Part shown: one piece after another, positions 41,556 to 49,733 of the stretch
Position numbering within the stretch: position 1 is the stretch's first letter
Layout of the letters: each line of letters opens with the position of its first letter
NCBI RefSeq assembly: GCF_001513975.1
Contig: NZ_KQ947990.1
Coordinates: 360,336 to 424,335 of the forward strand
Reading direction: 5' to 3'
Source of the DNA: Streptomyces curacoi
Lineage (GTDB): Bacteria; Actinomycetota; Actinomycetes; Streptomycetales; Streptomycetaceae
DNA length: 64,000 bases
The notes under the pieces: model-generated
What the model was told of the DNA's origin: nothing
What the model saw: only the letters and a program-made list of their open reading frames with translations
Database searches by the model: none
Made by a program: the position numbers and the translations under genes

Positions 41556-42878
41556 TTGAGCACCGCCGCGCCCCGCCCCGCCGGTCCGGACCACCTCTGG
41601 TCGGTGGACGAACACCTGGAGGACATCCTCACGACCGTCCGCCCCCTCGAACCCATCGAGCTGCAACTCCTCGACGCCCAGGGCTGTGTCCTGGTCGACG
41701 ACGTCACGGTGCCGGTGTCCCTGCCGCCCTTCGACAACAGCTCCATGGACGGGTACGCGGTGCGGGTCGCGGATGTCGCGGGCGCGAGCGAGGAGTTCCC
41801 CGCCGTCCTGGAGGTCGTCGGGGACGTCGCGGCGGGCCAGGCCGAGCAGCCCCACGTGGGCCCCGGCCAGGCCGCCCGCATCATGACCGGCGCCCCGCTG
41901 CCGCCCGGCGCCGAGACCGTCGTGCCGGTGGAGTGGACCGACGGAGGCCTCGGCGAGGGCCCGGTGACCGGCATGCGCGCCCGCAGCCTGGCCCCCGAGG
42001 GCGCCCAGGGCGAGGTGCACGTGTACCGGCCGGCCGAGGCACGCGCGCACGTGCGCGCCAAGGGCAGCGATGTGAAGGCCGGCGACCGCGCGCTCGAAGC
42101 CGGCACGGTCCTCGGCCCGCCGCAGATCGCCCTGCTCGCCGCGATCGGACGCGGGACGGTACGCGTGCACCCGCGCCCGCGCGTGGTCGTCCTGTCCACC
42201 GGCAGCGAACTCGTCCAGCCCGACGAGGAACTGGCCGACGGCCAGATCTACGACTCCAACAGCTTCGCCCTCACCGCCGCCGCCCGTGACGCCGGCGCCA
42301 TCGCGTACCGCGTGGGCGCCGTCGCCGACGACGCAGAGACGCTCCGGTCCACCATCGAGGACCAGCTCGTCCGCGCCGACCTCATGGTCACCACCGGCGG
42401 TGTGAGCGTCGGGGCGTACGACGTCGTCAAGGAGGCGCTGTCCCACGTCGGCGACGAGGACGAGCCGGGCAGCGGCGTGGAGTTCCGCAAGCTCGCCATG
42501 CAGCCCGGCAAGCCCCAGGGCTTCGGCTCCATCGGCCCCGACCACATCCCGCTGCTCGCCCTCCCGGGCAACCCGGTGTCGTCGTACGTCTCCTTCGAGC
42601 TGTTCGTGCGTCCCGCGATCCGCACGCTGATGGGCCTGCAGGACGTCCACCGGCCGCGGACCACCGCGACCCTCGCCGCGGACCGGGCGCTGACCTCGCC
42701 GAAGGGACGCCGGCAGTTCCTGCGCGGCACGTACGCCGACGGCGCGGTACGGCCGGTCGGCGGCGCCGGCTCCCATCTGATCGCGGCCCTCGCCCACGCG
42801 GACGCGCTGATCGTGGTCCCCGAGGACGTGGTGAGCGTCGAGCCCGGCAGCGAGGTAGAGGTGGTCCTGCTCGGCTGA
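41556..42878 (+). CDS. glp: MoeA-like gephyrin homologue Glp
   Basis: 440 residues with the MoeA plan: domain 1 (SVDEHLEDIL; LPPFDNSSMDGYAVR), the molybdopterin-transferase domain (LSTGSELVQPDEELADGQIYDSN; TTGGVSVGAYDVVKEAL) and a C-terminal beta domain. It can insert molybdate into molybdopterin. In corynebacteria the homologue at this locus (Glp) binds FtsZ and a membrane receptor GlpR. TTG start 41556 with GAGGAG 10 bases upstream. The gene sits beside galU, moaC, mog and, 1.9 kb on, sepX/glpR, so a dual Moco/division role is likely. Confidence 0.9.
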   Translation: MSTAAPRPAGPDHLWSVDEHLEDILTTVRPLEPIELQLLDAQGCVLVDDVTVPVSLPPFDNSSMDGYAVRVADVAGASEEFPAVLEVVGDVAAGQAEQPHVGPGQAARIMTGAPLPPGAETVVPVEWTDGGLGEGPVTGMRARSLAPEGAQGEVHVYRPAEARAHVRAKGSDVKAGDRALEAGTVLGPPQIALLAAIGRGTVRVHPRPRVVVLSTGSELVQPDEELADGQIYDSNSFALTAAARDAGAIAYRVGAVADDAETLRSTIEDQLVRADLMVTTGGVSVGAYDVVKEALSHVGDEDEPGSGVEFRKLAMQPGKPQGFGSIGPDHIPLLALPGNPVSSYVSFELFVRPAIRTLMGLQDVHRPRTTATLAADRALTSPKGRRQFLRGTYADGAVRPVGGAGSHLIAALAHADALIVVPEDVVSVEPGSEVEVVLLG

Positions 42879-42963
42879 GGAGCGCTGGTTGGCGGTACCG
42901 TGTCGCGCACAGCAGGCCCGTGCGCCGCACCGCGACGGGCCCGGACCGGGAGCGCCACACAGC

Positions 42964-43458
42964 ATGAGCACGCAGGACGGACGTACGCAGGACCGACTCA
43001 CGCACATCGACGACGCGGGCGCGGCCCGCATGGTCGACGTGTCCGGCAAGGACGTGACCGCCCGCACGGCCCGCGCCAGCGGACGTGTCCTCGTCTCGCC
43101 CCGCGTGGTCGAGCTGCTGCGCGGCGAGGGGGTTCCCAAGGGTGACGCCCTCGCCACGGCGCGTATCGCGGGCATCATGGGCGCCAAGCGCACCCCGGAT
43201 CTCATCCCGCTGTGCCACCCGCTCGCGGTGTCCGGTGTGAAACTGGACCTGTCGGTAGCGGACGACGCCGTGGAGATCCAGGCCACCGTGAAGACCACGG
43301 ACCGTACGGGCGTCGAGATGGAGGCCCTCACCGCGGTCTCCGTCGCCGCGCTCACCGTGATCGACATGGTCAAGGCGGTCGACAAGGGAGCGGTCATCAC
43401 GGACGTACGGGTCGAGGAGAAGACGGGCGGCAAGTCGGGCGACTGGAGCCGGGCATGA
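42964..43458 (+). CDS. moaC: Cyclic pyranopterin monophosphate synthase MoaC
   Basis: 164 residues. THIDDAGAARMVDVSGKDVTAR at the start, IPLCHPLAVSGVKLD as substrate site (the catalytic Lys/Asp cluster), and TGVEMEALTAVSVAALTVIDMVKAVD. With MoaA it makes cyclic pyranopterin in molybdenum-cofactor synthesis. ATG 42964; overlaps mog by 4 bases. Confidence 0.94.
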   Translation: MSTQDGRTQDRLTHIDDAGAARMVDVSGKDVTARTARASGRVLVSPRVVELLRGEGVPKGDALATARIAGIMGAKRTPDLIPLCHPLAVSGVKLDLSVADDAVEIQATVKTTDRTGVEMEALTAVSVAALTVIDMVKAVDKGAVITDVRVEEKTGGKSGDWSRA

Positions 43459-43955
43459 CGTATCGCGCTCTCGTGGTCACCGCCTCCAACAGGGCCGCCG
43501 CCGGGGTCTACGAGGACAAGGGCGGTCCGCTGGTCGCCGACGGCCTCAAGCGCTTCGGCTTCGACGTCGAGGGACCGCAGGTGGTGCCGGACGGCGACCC
43601 GGTCGAGGCCGCCCTGCGCGCCGGTGTGGAGGCCGGGTACGACGTCGTCGTCACCACGGGCGGCACCGGTATCTCGCCGACCGACCGCACCCCCGAGGCC
43701 ACCCGTGCGGTGATCGATCACGAGGTGCCGGGCATCGCGGAGGCCATCCGGGCGTTCGGCCGGGACAAGGTGCCGACCGCGGCGTTGTCACGGGGCCTGG
43801 CCGGCGTGGCGCGGCGGACGCTGATCATCAACCTGCCCGGCTCCAGCGGCGGGGTGAAGGACGGGCTGGCCGTCCTGGAACCCCTGCTGACCCATGCCGT
43901 CGACCAGATCCGCGGTGGCGACCACCCCAGACCCAGCAGCGGGGGTGCGAGCTGA
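43455..43955 (+). CDS. mog: Molybdenum cofactor protein, MogA/MoaB-type adenylyltransferase
   Basis: 166 residues. VVTTGGTGISPTDRTPEAT is the MPT-binding signature and INLPGSSGGVKDGLAVL the second. It activates molybdopterin by adenylation before molybdate insertion by the MoeA-type protein. ATG overlaps moaC stop, and its TGA overlaps the next gene's start, so moaC-mog-GNAT are tightly coupled. Confidence 0.93.
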   Translation: MTYRALVVTASNRAAAGVYEDKGGPLVADGLKRFGFDVEGPQVVPDGDPVEAALRAGVEAGYDVVVTTGGTGISPTDRTPEATRAVIDHEVPGIAEAIRAFGRDKVPTAALSRGLAGVARRTLIINLPGSSGGVKDGLAVLEPLLTHAVDQIRGGDHPRPSSGGAS

Positions 43956-44611
43956 ACAGCCCATCCTGGCCCGTCGTGCTGGGGGACGGCGACATCGTCC
44001 TCCGGCCGATAAAGATGCGCGACCAACGGGCCTGGCGCGAGGTCAACCGGCGCAACCGCGACTGGCTGCGCCCCTGGGAGGCGACCATTCCGCCGCCCAC
44101 GCCCAGCGGGCCGATCGCGCACCGGCCGACCTACCGCCAGATGGTCCGGCATCTGCGGTCCGAGGCGCACGCGGGCCGGATGCTGCCGTTCGTCATCGAG
44201 TACCAGGGGCGGCTGGTCGGGCAGTTGACGGTCGCCGGGATCACCTGGGGCTCGATGTGCTCGGGGCACATCGGCTACTGGGTAGATGAGGCGGTGGCGG
44301 GCCGCGGGGTGATGCCGACCGCGGTGGCGCTCGTCGTGGACCACTGTTTCCGGACCGTCGGTCTGCACCGCATCGAGGTCTGCATTCGCCCCGAGAACGG
44401 GCCCAGCCGCCGGGTCGTGGAGAAACTCGGATTCCGCGAGGAGGGGCTGCGTCCGCGATATCTCCACATCGACGGGGCCTGGCGGGACCATCTGGTCTTC
44501 GCGCTCACGGCGGAAGAGGTCCAGGAAGGGTTGCTCAGCCGCTGGAACCGGGCACGCTCACACAACACGCCGCACACGAACCCGCAGAACACCCACGGGA
44601 ATCCCGCCTGA
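43952..44611 (+). CDS. RimJ/RimL-type GNAT N-acetyltransferase
   Basis: 219 residues from a CTG start at 43952 (CTGA overlapping the mog stop, GGGGG upstream); GTG 43976 is an alternative but would cut into the conserved WPVVLGDGDIVLRPI opening. Central acetyl-CoA region IGYWVDEAVAGRGVMPTAVALVVDHC and HRIEVCIRPENGPSRRVVEKLGF. It probably acetylates a protein N-terminus or small amine. It is regularly found between the moco genes and sepX/glpR; partner unknown. Confidence 0.87.
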   Translation: MNSPSWPVVLGDGDIVLRPIKMRDQRAWREVNRRNRDWLRPWEATIPPPTPSGPIAHRPTYRQMVRHLRSEAHAGRMLPFVIEYQGRLVGQLTVAGITWGSMCSGHIGYWVDEAVAGRGVMPTAVALVVDHCFRTVGLHRIEVCIRPENGPSRRVVEKLGFREEGLRPRYLHIDGAWRDHLVFALTAEEVQEGLLSRWNRARSHNTPHTNPQNTHGNPA

Positions 44612-44795
44612 CCCGGAAATTGAATAAGTGTTCGAAAATGATCGGCTGGTGACCGGCTCCGGGCATTAAATTCGCTCCCTCGGCGGGCCGCTGATCGCAT
44701 CGGTCACAAAAAAAGTTCGAAATATCAGCCAGATCGTGCGACACACCGGCTCAATTGGCGGATGGCCTCACGCAAACCCCTCTACCGTGTGAGGC
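44612..44795 (+). promoter_or_regulatory. AT-rich promoter region of sepX with two TTCGAAA motifs
   Basis: A clear drop in GC. GTTCGAAAAT at about 44630 and GTTCGAAATAT at about 44714 repeat the palindrome TTCGAA, and an A-run (44707-44713) adjoins the second. TACCGT at 44783-44788 could be a -10 only 8 bases from the GTG, consistent with a leaderless message. Confidence 0.45.
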
Positions 44796-46049
44796 GTGAG
44801 CAGCAGCGGCCTCATCTACGCAGTCATTGTCGGGGCCTGGGCCGCCTACTTGGTGCCGATGTGGCTCCGTAGGCAGGACGAGCTGAACGAGGCCCGTCCG
44901 ACGGAACGCTTCAGCACAGCCATCCGGTTGCTGTCCGGACGGGCGGGGATGGAGCGTCGGTACGCCAAGGACCTGCGTGCGCGCTCCGCCGAGGAGGGGG
45001 AGCTCAGCACCGATGACCCGGACGACGTCACCGAGTCGGTGGACGTCCGGGCCTTCGCCGTGCCTCCGACCCGTCCGCAGACCCAGGCGGTGGTTCAGGC
45101 GCAGGCGACCGAACAGGAGTCCAGGCCGGTACCCGAACGGGGCAGCGCGCCTGCGCCCGAACCGGGCTCCGGCTCGGCGCAGCAGGTGCGCAAACGGGTG
45201 CCCGCCGCCCGGCGGCCCCCTGCCGAAGAGGCGGCGGCCGCGGCACGTGCCCGGCGCTCGAAGGTGCTCGCGCGCCGTCGGCGTACCACCATCATGCTCT
45301 TCCTCGCCTTCACTCTCGGCGCGATCGTCGCCGCGGTCGGCGGGCTGGCGTTCCTGTGGGCGCCCGGCGTCCCGGCCGTGCTGCTCAGCGGGTACATCGC
45401 GTATCTGCGCTCCCAGGAGCGCCGCCGCTTCGCCTACCAGATGGACCGGCGCCGCGCCGAGGCCGCCGCGCAGCGGCTGCGCGAACACGCGCGCCAGTCC
45501 CGCGGGCGCCGTACCGCCGACACCGGGGCCGGCATCGACGAGCCCGACGAGGGGCCCGAACCAGGCAGCAGCACCGACACCGGGCTGTCCGCGCTCGCCG
45601 CGGACCGGCGTGCCCTCGTCGAGCAGACCGATCACGCCGAGTGGGTCGACCAGCAGCGCGAACGGCAGCGTCGGCCGGGTCACGGGGACAGCTGGGATCC
45701 GGTCCCGGTGCCGCTGCCGACCTATGTGACCGCGCCGGTCGCGCCGCGCGCCACCGCCGACGTGGATCTCGGCGCGCCGGACGCGTGGAGTTCGGCCCGG
45801 TCGAGCTCGGTCGCACCGGACCGGGAGGCGGGGGCCGAGGCCGGCTCGGCCTCCGGTGGCGCCGGGCGGGACGGTGCCGCGCGAGGCACGGACTCGGATG
45901 AGGCGGCTCGCGAGGAGGACAAGGGCGACGGGAACGGTCGCAGCGACGCCCGTCGGGCCGCCTCCGCTCGGCGGGCGCGCGAGCGGGGCCGCACGCCGCT
46001 GTTCGACCAGTACGAGGACGGTGACCGGCCGCGAGCGGCCAACGAGTAG
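44796..46049 (+). CDS. sepX: Division membrane protein SepX / Glp receptor GlpR
   Basis: 417 residues. One N-terminal helix (about 4-23) followed by WLRRQDELNEARPTERFSTAIRLLSGR, a long charged/Pro-rich region, two adjacent helices (about 165-205), then a charged C-terminus. This topology and N-terminal sequence match SepX, required for septation and sporulation in Streptomyces, and the corynebacterial GlpR receptor that recruits Glp to the septum. GTG 44796 has no usable ribosome site, so a leaderless transcript is likely. It lies in the galU-glp-moaC-mog neighbourhood, supporting the Glp link. tRNA-Ala follows. Confidence 0.88.
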   Translation: MSSSGLIYAVIVGAWAAYLVPMWLRRQDELNEARPTERFSTAIRLLSGRAGMERRYAKDLRARSAEEGELSTDDPDDVTESVDVRAFAVPPTRPQTQAVVQAQATEQESRPVPERGSAPAPEPGSGSAQQVRKRVPAARRPPAEEAAAAARARRSKVLARRRRTTIMLFLAFTLGAIVAAVGGLAFLWAPGVPAVLLSGYIAYLRSQERRRFAYQMDRRRAEAAAQRLREHARQSRGRRTADTGAGIDEPDEGPEPGSSTDTGLSALAADRRALVEQTDHAEWVDQQRERQRRPGHGDSWDPVPVPLPTYVTAPVAPRATADVDLGAPDAWSSARSSSVAPDREAGAEAGSASGGAGRDGAARGTDSDEAAREEDKGDGNGRSDARRAASARRARERGRTPLFDQYEDGDRPRAANE

Positions 46050-46149
46050 CTCCGACGGCCCGCCCCGGGCCCGTGCCGGCCCCGGGCGGCCGACCAGGAA
46101 CGGATTTCCAAGCAGGCCGATCGGGGTGCTAAAGTTTCACTCGTTGCAA

Positions 46150-46223
46150 GGGCCTGTGGCGCAGTCCGGTAGCGCACCTCGTTCGCATCGAGGGGGCCAG
46201 GGGTTCAAATCCCCTCAGGTCCA
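46150..46223 (+). tRNA. tRNA-Ala (anticodon CGC)
   Basis: Acceptor GGGCCTG with CAGGTCC (one G-U pair), D-arm GCGC/GCGC region, anticodon stem CCTCG/CGAGG with loop TTCGCAT (anticodon CGC at 46184-46186), T-arm around GTTCAAAT, discriminator A. CCA not encoded in full. Reads GCG codons. A perfect terminator follows. Confidence 0.93.
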
Positions 46224-46260
46224 CCGCAACAACTTTCCAGGGAAACCTGGGGAGTTGATG

Positions 46261-46294
46261 AGATCCCGTCCGATCGGTTGATCGGACGGGATCT
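46261..46294 (+). terminator. Terminator of tRNA-Ala
   Basis: Perfect 15-base arms 46261-46275 and 46280-46294 with loop GGTT and a T-rich tail (TTTGTTG), a classic intrinsic terminator. Confidence 0.95.
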
Positions 46295-46329
46295 TTGTTG
46301 TGCCCGAAGGGCAGCGGCTGAGGGGGAGC

Positions 46330-47565
46330 GTGGAGAAGGTCACCGCGGAGTTACCGGCCCGGCGTGCGGCGCCCCTGCGGATCGCGGCCTTCCGGCGGTT
46401 CGTGACCGCCAGTCTGGTCTCCGCCGCCGGATCCGCGATGGCGCCCCTCGCGCTCGCCTACGCCGTGATCGAACAGGGCGGGGGAGCCGGAGACCTCGGT
46501 GTGGTGCTCGCCACGAACACCGTTCCGACCGTCGTCTTCCTCCTCATGGGCGGAGTGCTCGCGGACCGTATGTCCCGCAGCCGCCTGCTCTTCCTCGGCA
46601 ACCTGCTGGCGGCCGCCGCCCAGGCGGCCCTGGCGGCCACCGTCGCCACCGGCCATGCGACGACCACGTCCATCGGGGTCTGCGGTCTCGTGTCGGGGAC
46701 GGCGGTGGCCTTCACCGTGCCCGCCGCTCAGGGGGCCGTGGCCCAGATCGTGCCCGCGGAGCAGTTGCAGCAGGCCAACGCCCTGCTGCGGCTGCCGGGC
46801 AACGCGGTCAAGGCGCTCGGACCGGCCGTCGGCGGAGTCGTCGTCGCGGTCAGTGGCCCGGCCTGGGCGCTGGCCTGTGACGCGCTCACCTTCGCCGTCG
46901 CGGCCTTCCTGCTGCTCGGGCTGCGCCTGGACGCGCCCGTCACCGTCACCCGTGCGCTGAGCGATCTGCGGGAGGGATGGGACGGCTTCCGGTCGCGGAC
47001 CTGGCTGTGGACCTACACGGCCTCCGGGACCGTGGTCGTCGGCGCGTGGCTGGCGGGGTTCCAGCTGCTCGGACCCGTCGTCGCGGCCCAGGAGTACGCG
47101 GGGGCACGTGACTGGGGGCTCGTACAGGCCGCGTTCGCGTCGGGGCTGCTGGCCGGGACGGTGGTGTGTCTGCGCTGGCGGCCGTACCGGCTGCTGGCGG
47201 TGGCTGTCGCGGCCTGCCTGCCGCTCGCCGCCCCGCTGCTCGTCATGGCCTGGGGACTGGCGCTGCCCTGGGTGCTGTTGGCCGCGCTGCTCGCGGGGAT
47301 CTGGCTGGACGTGTCGATCGTCGCGTGGACGACAGCCTTCCAACAGCACGTACCCCAGGGCGAGTTGGGGCGGATGAGCGCGTTCAACGGCGTCGGGGAG
47401 CGGCTGGCGATTCCCCTCGGCTACCTCCTCACCGCCCTCGCGGCCGGCCTATGGGACAACCGGACCGTGCTGGTTGCCTGCGCCGGTCTCGTCGTTGCCG
47501 CCGGCGTCCTCAACCTGTGTGTGCGGGACGTGTACCGAGTCAACCGGCGCGGAGCCGACGGCTGA
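46330..47565 (+). CDS. MFS transporter of the EntS-like (MFS_3) type
   Basis: 411 residues, twelve helices, with FRRFVTASLVSAAGSAMAPLALAYAV in helix 1 and GGVLADRMSRSR in loop 2-3. Related proteins export siderophores or macrolides. GTG 46330 is preferred because GAGGGGGAG lies just upstream; GTG 46300 would begin inside the terminator tail region. Convergent with the GNAT gene 15 bases away. Confidence 0.88.
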   Translation: MEKVTAELPARRAAPLRIAAFRRFVTASLVSAAGSAMAPLALAYAVIEQGGGAGDLGVVLATNTVPTVVFLLMGGVLADRMSRSRLLFLGNLLAAAAQAALAATVATGHATTTSIGVCGLVSGTAVAFTVPAAQGAVAQIVPAEQLQQANALLRLPGNAVKALGPAVGGVVVAVSGPAWALACDALTFAVAAFLLLGLRLDAPVTVTRALSDLREGWDGFRSRTWLWTYTASGTVVVGAWLAGFQLLGPVVAAQEYAGARDWGLVQAAFASGLLAGTVVCLRWRPYRLLAVAVAACLPLAAPLLVMAWGLALPWVLLAALLAGIWLDVSIVAWTTAFQQHVPQGELGRMSAFNGVGERLAIPLGYLLTALAAGLWDNRTVLVACAGLVVAAGVLNLCVRDVYRVNRRGADG

Positions 47566-47580
47566 GAAACCGGCCGTGGT

Positions 47581-48057
47581 TCACAGGGCCTTGGCGTAAC
47601 AAAGGCTCAGCTCATGGAAGCGGTAGTAGCCGAACTTCTCGCACGGCTCGTACCCGCTGGACTCGTACAGCGCCACCGCCTCCGGCTGCTTGGGGCCCGT
47701 CTCCAGCACCGTGCGCCTGCGGCCCGCCGCCCGCGCGTCCTCCTCCAGCGCGGCCAGGATGCGTCTGGCCAGGCCCCGCCCACGCATCTGCTCGACGACG
47801 TACATCCGCTTGAGCTCGGCGTCCCCGTCCACATTGCCCTCGCCGTTCTCGTCCTGGGCGCGCCAGCCGCCGGAGGCGACGGGGGTGCCGAACTCGTCGT
47901 AGGCGATCAGGTAGAGGCCGTTGGGCGGCTCGAAGTCCGCCGGGGCGAGGGAGGTGGCGTCACCGCCGCCGCCGTAGCGGACGCTGTACTCGGCCTGGAC
48001 CTGGTCGTTGAGCTTGACGGCGTCGGGATGGTCGAAGGAGACGCGACGTATATGCAT
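47581..48057 (-). CDS. GNAT-family N-acetyltransferase
   Basis: 158 residues. Acetyl-CoA loop EQMRGRGLARRILAALEEDAR and VLETGPKQPEAVALYESSGYE near the end. Substrate unknown. ATG 48057 without a clear ribosome site. Divergent from the exonuclease gene with about 76 bases between them. Confidence 0.88.
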   Translation of the reverse strand: MHIRRVSFDHPDAVKLNDQVQAEYSVRYGGGGDATSLAPADFEPPNGLYLIAYDEFGTPVASGGWRAQDENGEGNVDGDAELKRMYVVEQMRGRGLARRILAALEEDARAAGRRRTVLETGPKQPEAVALYESSGYEPCEKFGYYRFHELSLCYAKAL

Positions 48058-48133
48058 GCTGATTACCGTATGTCAATTCAATGTGAAGGGGTCCAGAATC
48101 GGACCACGTCCAGTGTGCCGGTATCGTGCCGGG

Positions 48134-48937
48134 GTGCTCACTGTGACCTCTGTGAATGTGAACGGGCTGCGGGCCGCGGCGAAGAAGGGCTTCGTGGAGT
48201 GGCTCGCCGGCACCGAAGCCGATGTGCTGTGCCTGCAGGAGGTGCGCGCGGAGCCGCAGCAGCTGCCCGAGCACGTCCGCACCCCCGACGGCTGGCACGT
48301 CGTGCACGCGCCCGCGGCCGCCAAGGGCCGCGCCGGGGTCTCCCTCTACACCCGCCGTGAGCCCGACCGCATCCAGGTCGGCTTCGGGTCGAGCGAGTTC
48401 GACGGCAGTGGGCGTTACGTCGAGGCCGACCTGCCGGGTGTGACGGTCGCCTCCCTCTACCTGCCCTCCGGCGAGGTCGGCACCGAGCGGCAGGACGAGA
48501 AGGTCCGCTTCATGGGCGAGTTCCTGGCCTATCTGAAGGAACTGCGCGAGCGTGCCGCCGCCGACGGCCGCGAGGTCCTCGTCTGCGGCGACTGGAACAT
48601 CGCCCACGAGCGGGCCGACCTGAAGAACTGGCGCGGCAACACCAAGAACTCCGGCTTCCTGCCGGAGGAGCGGGAGTGGCTCAGCCAGGTGTTCGACCCC
48701 CAGGCGGGCGGCTACGTCGATGTCGTACGGTCGCTGCACCCGGACACCGAGGGGCCGTACTCGTGGTGGTCGTACCGCGGGCGCGCCTTCGACAACGACA
48801 CCGGCTGGCGCATCGACTACCAGGTCGCGACGCCGGGGCTCGCCGCCAAGGCCCTCAAGGGGTACGTCGAGCGCGCGGCGACGCACGCCGAGCGCTGGTC
48901 GGACCACGCGCCCGTGACCGTGGTCTACGACCGCTAG
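48134..48937 (+). CDS. xth: Exodeoxyribonuclease III (xth)
   Basis: 267 residues, EEP family. SVNVNGLRAA, LCLQEVRAE (catalytic Glu), CGDWNIAH (Asp-x-Asn), TGWRIDYQVA and WSDHAPVTVVYD (Asp-His) are all in place. It acts as AP endonuclease and 3'-phosphatase in base-excision repair. GTG 48134 with only CGGGG upstream. Ends overlapping the convergent MerR gene by 4 bases (48934-48937). Confidence 0.94.
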   Translation: MLTVTSVNVNGLRAAAKKGFVEWLAGTEADVLCLQEVRAEPQQLPEHVRTPDGWHVVHAPAAAKGRAGVSLYTRREPDRIQVGFGSSEFDGSGRYVEADLPGVTVASLYLPSGEVGTERQDEKVRFMGEFLAYLKELRERAAADGREVLVCGDWNIAHERADLKNWRGNTKNSGFLPEEREWLSQVFDPQAGGYVDVVRSLHPDTEGPYSWWSYRGRAFDNDTGWRIDYQVATPGLAAKALKGYVERAATHAERWSDHAPVTVVYDR

Positions 48938-49602
48938 GACAGGCCCTGGGAGCCCCGCTCGCTCCTCTTGCGCAGCCGCCGGTCCAGTGCCAGCGACATC
49001 TCCGCCTCCACCACGCTCCGCGCCAGCGGGCGCAGACGCTGGAGGTCCTCCTCGGAGGCATGGCGCAGCACCAGGTCGGCGAACATCTCCGCCAGCTCGT
49101 CCACGTGTTCCCGGACCCGCTTGGCCGCCGCCAGGACCTCCGCGAGCGGGATGCCCTCGCGGACCAGGGCCGAGGAGACGTCCAGCAGGCGGCGGCTGAT
49201 GTGGACGATCTCGTCGCCGTCGGTGCCGAGGTAGCCGAGGTCCAGGGCGGCGGCGAGGTTCTCCGGGGTGACCTGGCCCTCGAAGCGGGCGGCGAGCTCC
49301 TCGGGGGTGAGGCGGACCGGCTCCTCCTCGGTGGGCGTGGCGACGCCGAGCAGGTCGGCGACGTCCCGGCCGTGGTCGAGGGCCTCGGCCAGTTCCGCGA
49401 TGCCGGTGAGGGTGTGGCCGCGTTCCAGCAGGGCCGCGATCGTGCGCAGGCGGGCCAGGTGGTGGTCGTCGTACCAGGCGATACGGCCCTCGCGGCGGGG
49501 CGGCGGTATCAGCTTGCGTTCCCGGTAGAAACGCAGGGTGCGCACCGTGATGCCGGCCAGGCGGGCCAGCTCTTCCATGCGGTACTCACGCTTCTCGGTC
49601 AC
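48934..49602 (-). CDS. MerR-family regulator, divergent from monooxygenase operon
   Basis: 222 residues. MerR winged helix at the N-terminus (MEELARLAGITVRTLRFYRERKL, about 9-31), a helical dimerisation region and an extended C-terminal domain of a hydrophobic-ligand type without the metal Cys residues. GTG 49602. The divergent gap of 131 bases has two TACCG-N(1-2)-CGGTA palindromes that are probable operators. It would activate or repress the flavin monooxygenase operon on sensing a lipid-like or aromatic signal (inference). Confidence 0.9.
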   Translation of the reverse strand: MTEKREYRMEELARLAGITVRTLRFYRERKLIPPPRREGRIAWYDDHHLARLRTIAALLERGHTLTGIAELAEALDHGRDVADLLGVATPTEEEPVRLTPEELAARFEGQVTPENLAAALDLGYLGTDGDEIVHISRRLLDVSSALVREGIPLAEVLAAAKRVREHVDELAEMFADLVLRHASEEDLQRLRPLARSVVEAEMSLALDRRLRKRSERGSQGLS

Positions 49603-49619
49603 CCCGGAACCTTAGTTCG

Positions 49620-49661
49620 TACCGGCGGTAACTTTCCTCGTTCGACCCCTACCGGTCGGTA
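49620..49661. promoter_or_regulatory. Two TACCG/CGGTA palindromes, MerR operators
   Basis: TACCG-G-CGGTA (49620-49630) and TACCG-GT-CGGTA (49650-49661), centred about 31 bases apart (three helical turns), in the gap between merR and the monooxygenase gene. Confidence 0.65.
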
Positions 49662-49687
49662 CGGACCTCCTCTACTCTCCCCATTGC

Positions 49688-49703
49688 GCCAGTGTTCACT
49701 GGC
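49688..49703. promoter_or_regulatory. 16-bp perfect palindrome GCCAGTGTTCACTGGC
   Basis: Perfect symmetry at 49688-49703, 30 bases before the monooxygenase start and separate from the TACCG sites. It may be a second operator or an mRNA hairpin in the leader. Confidence 0.55.
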
Positions 49704-49733
49704 ATGGTTCCGGTGAAAGTGTGGAGGACAGGC

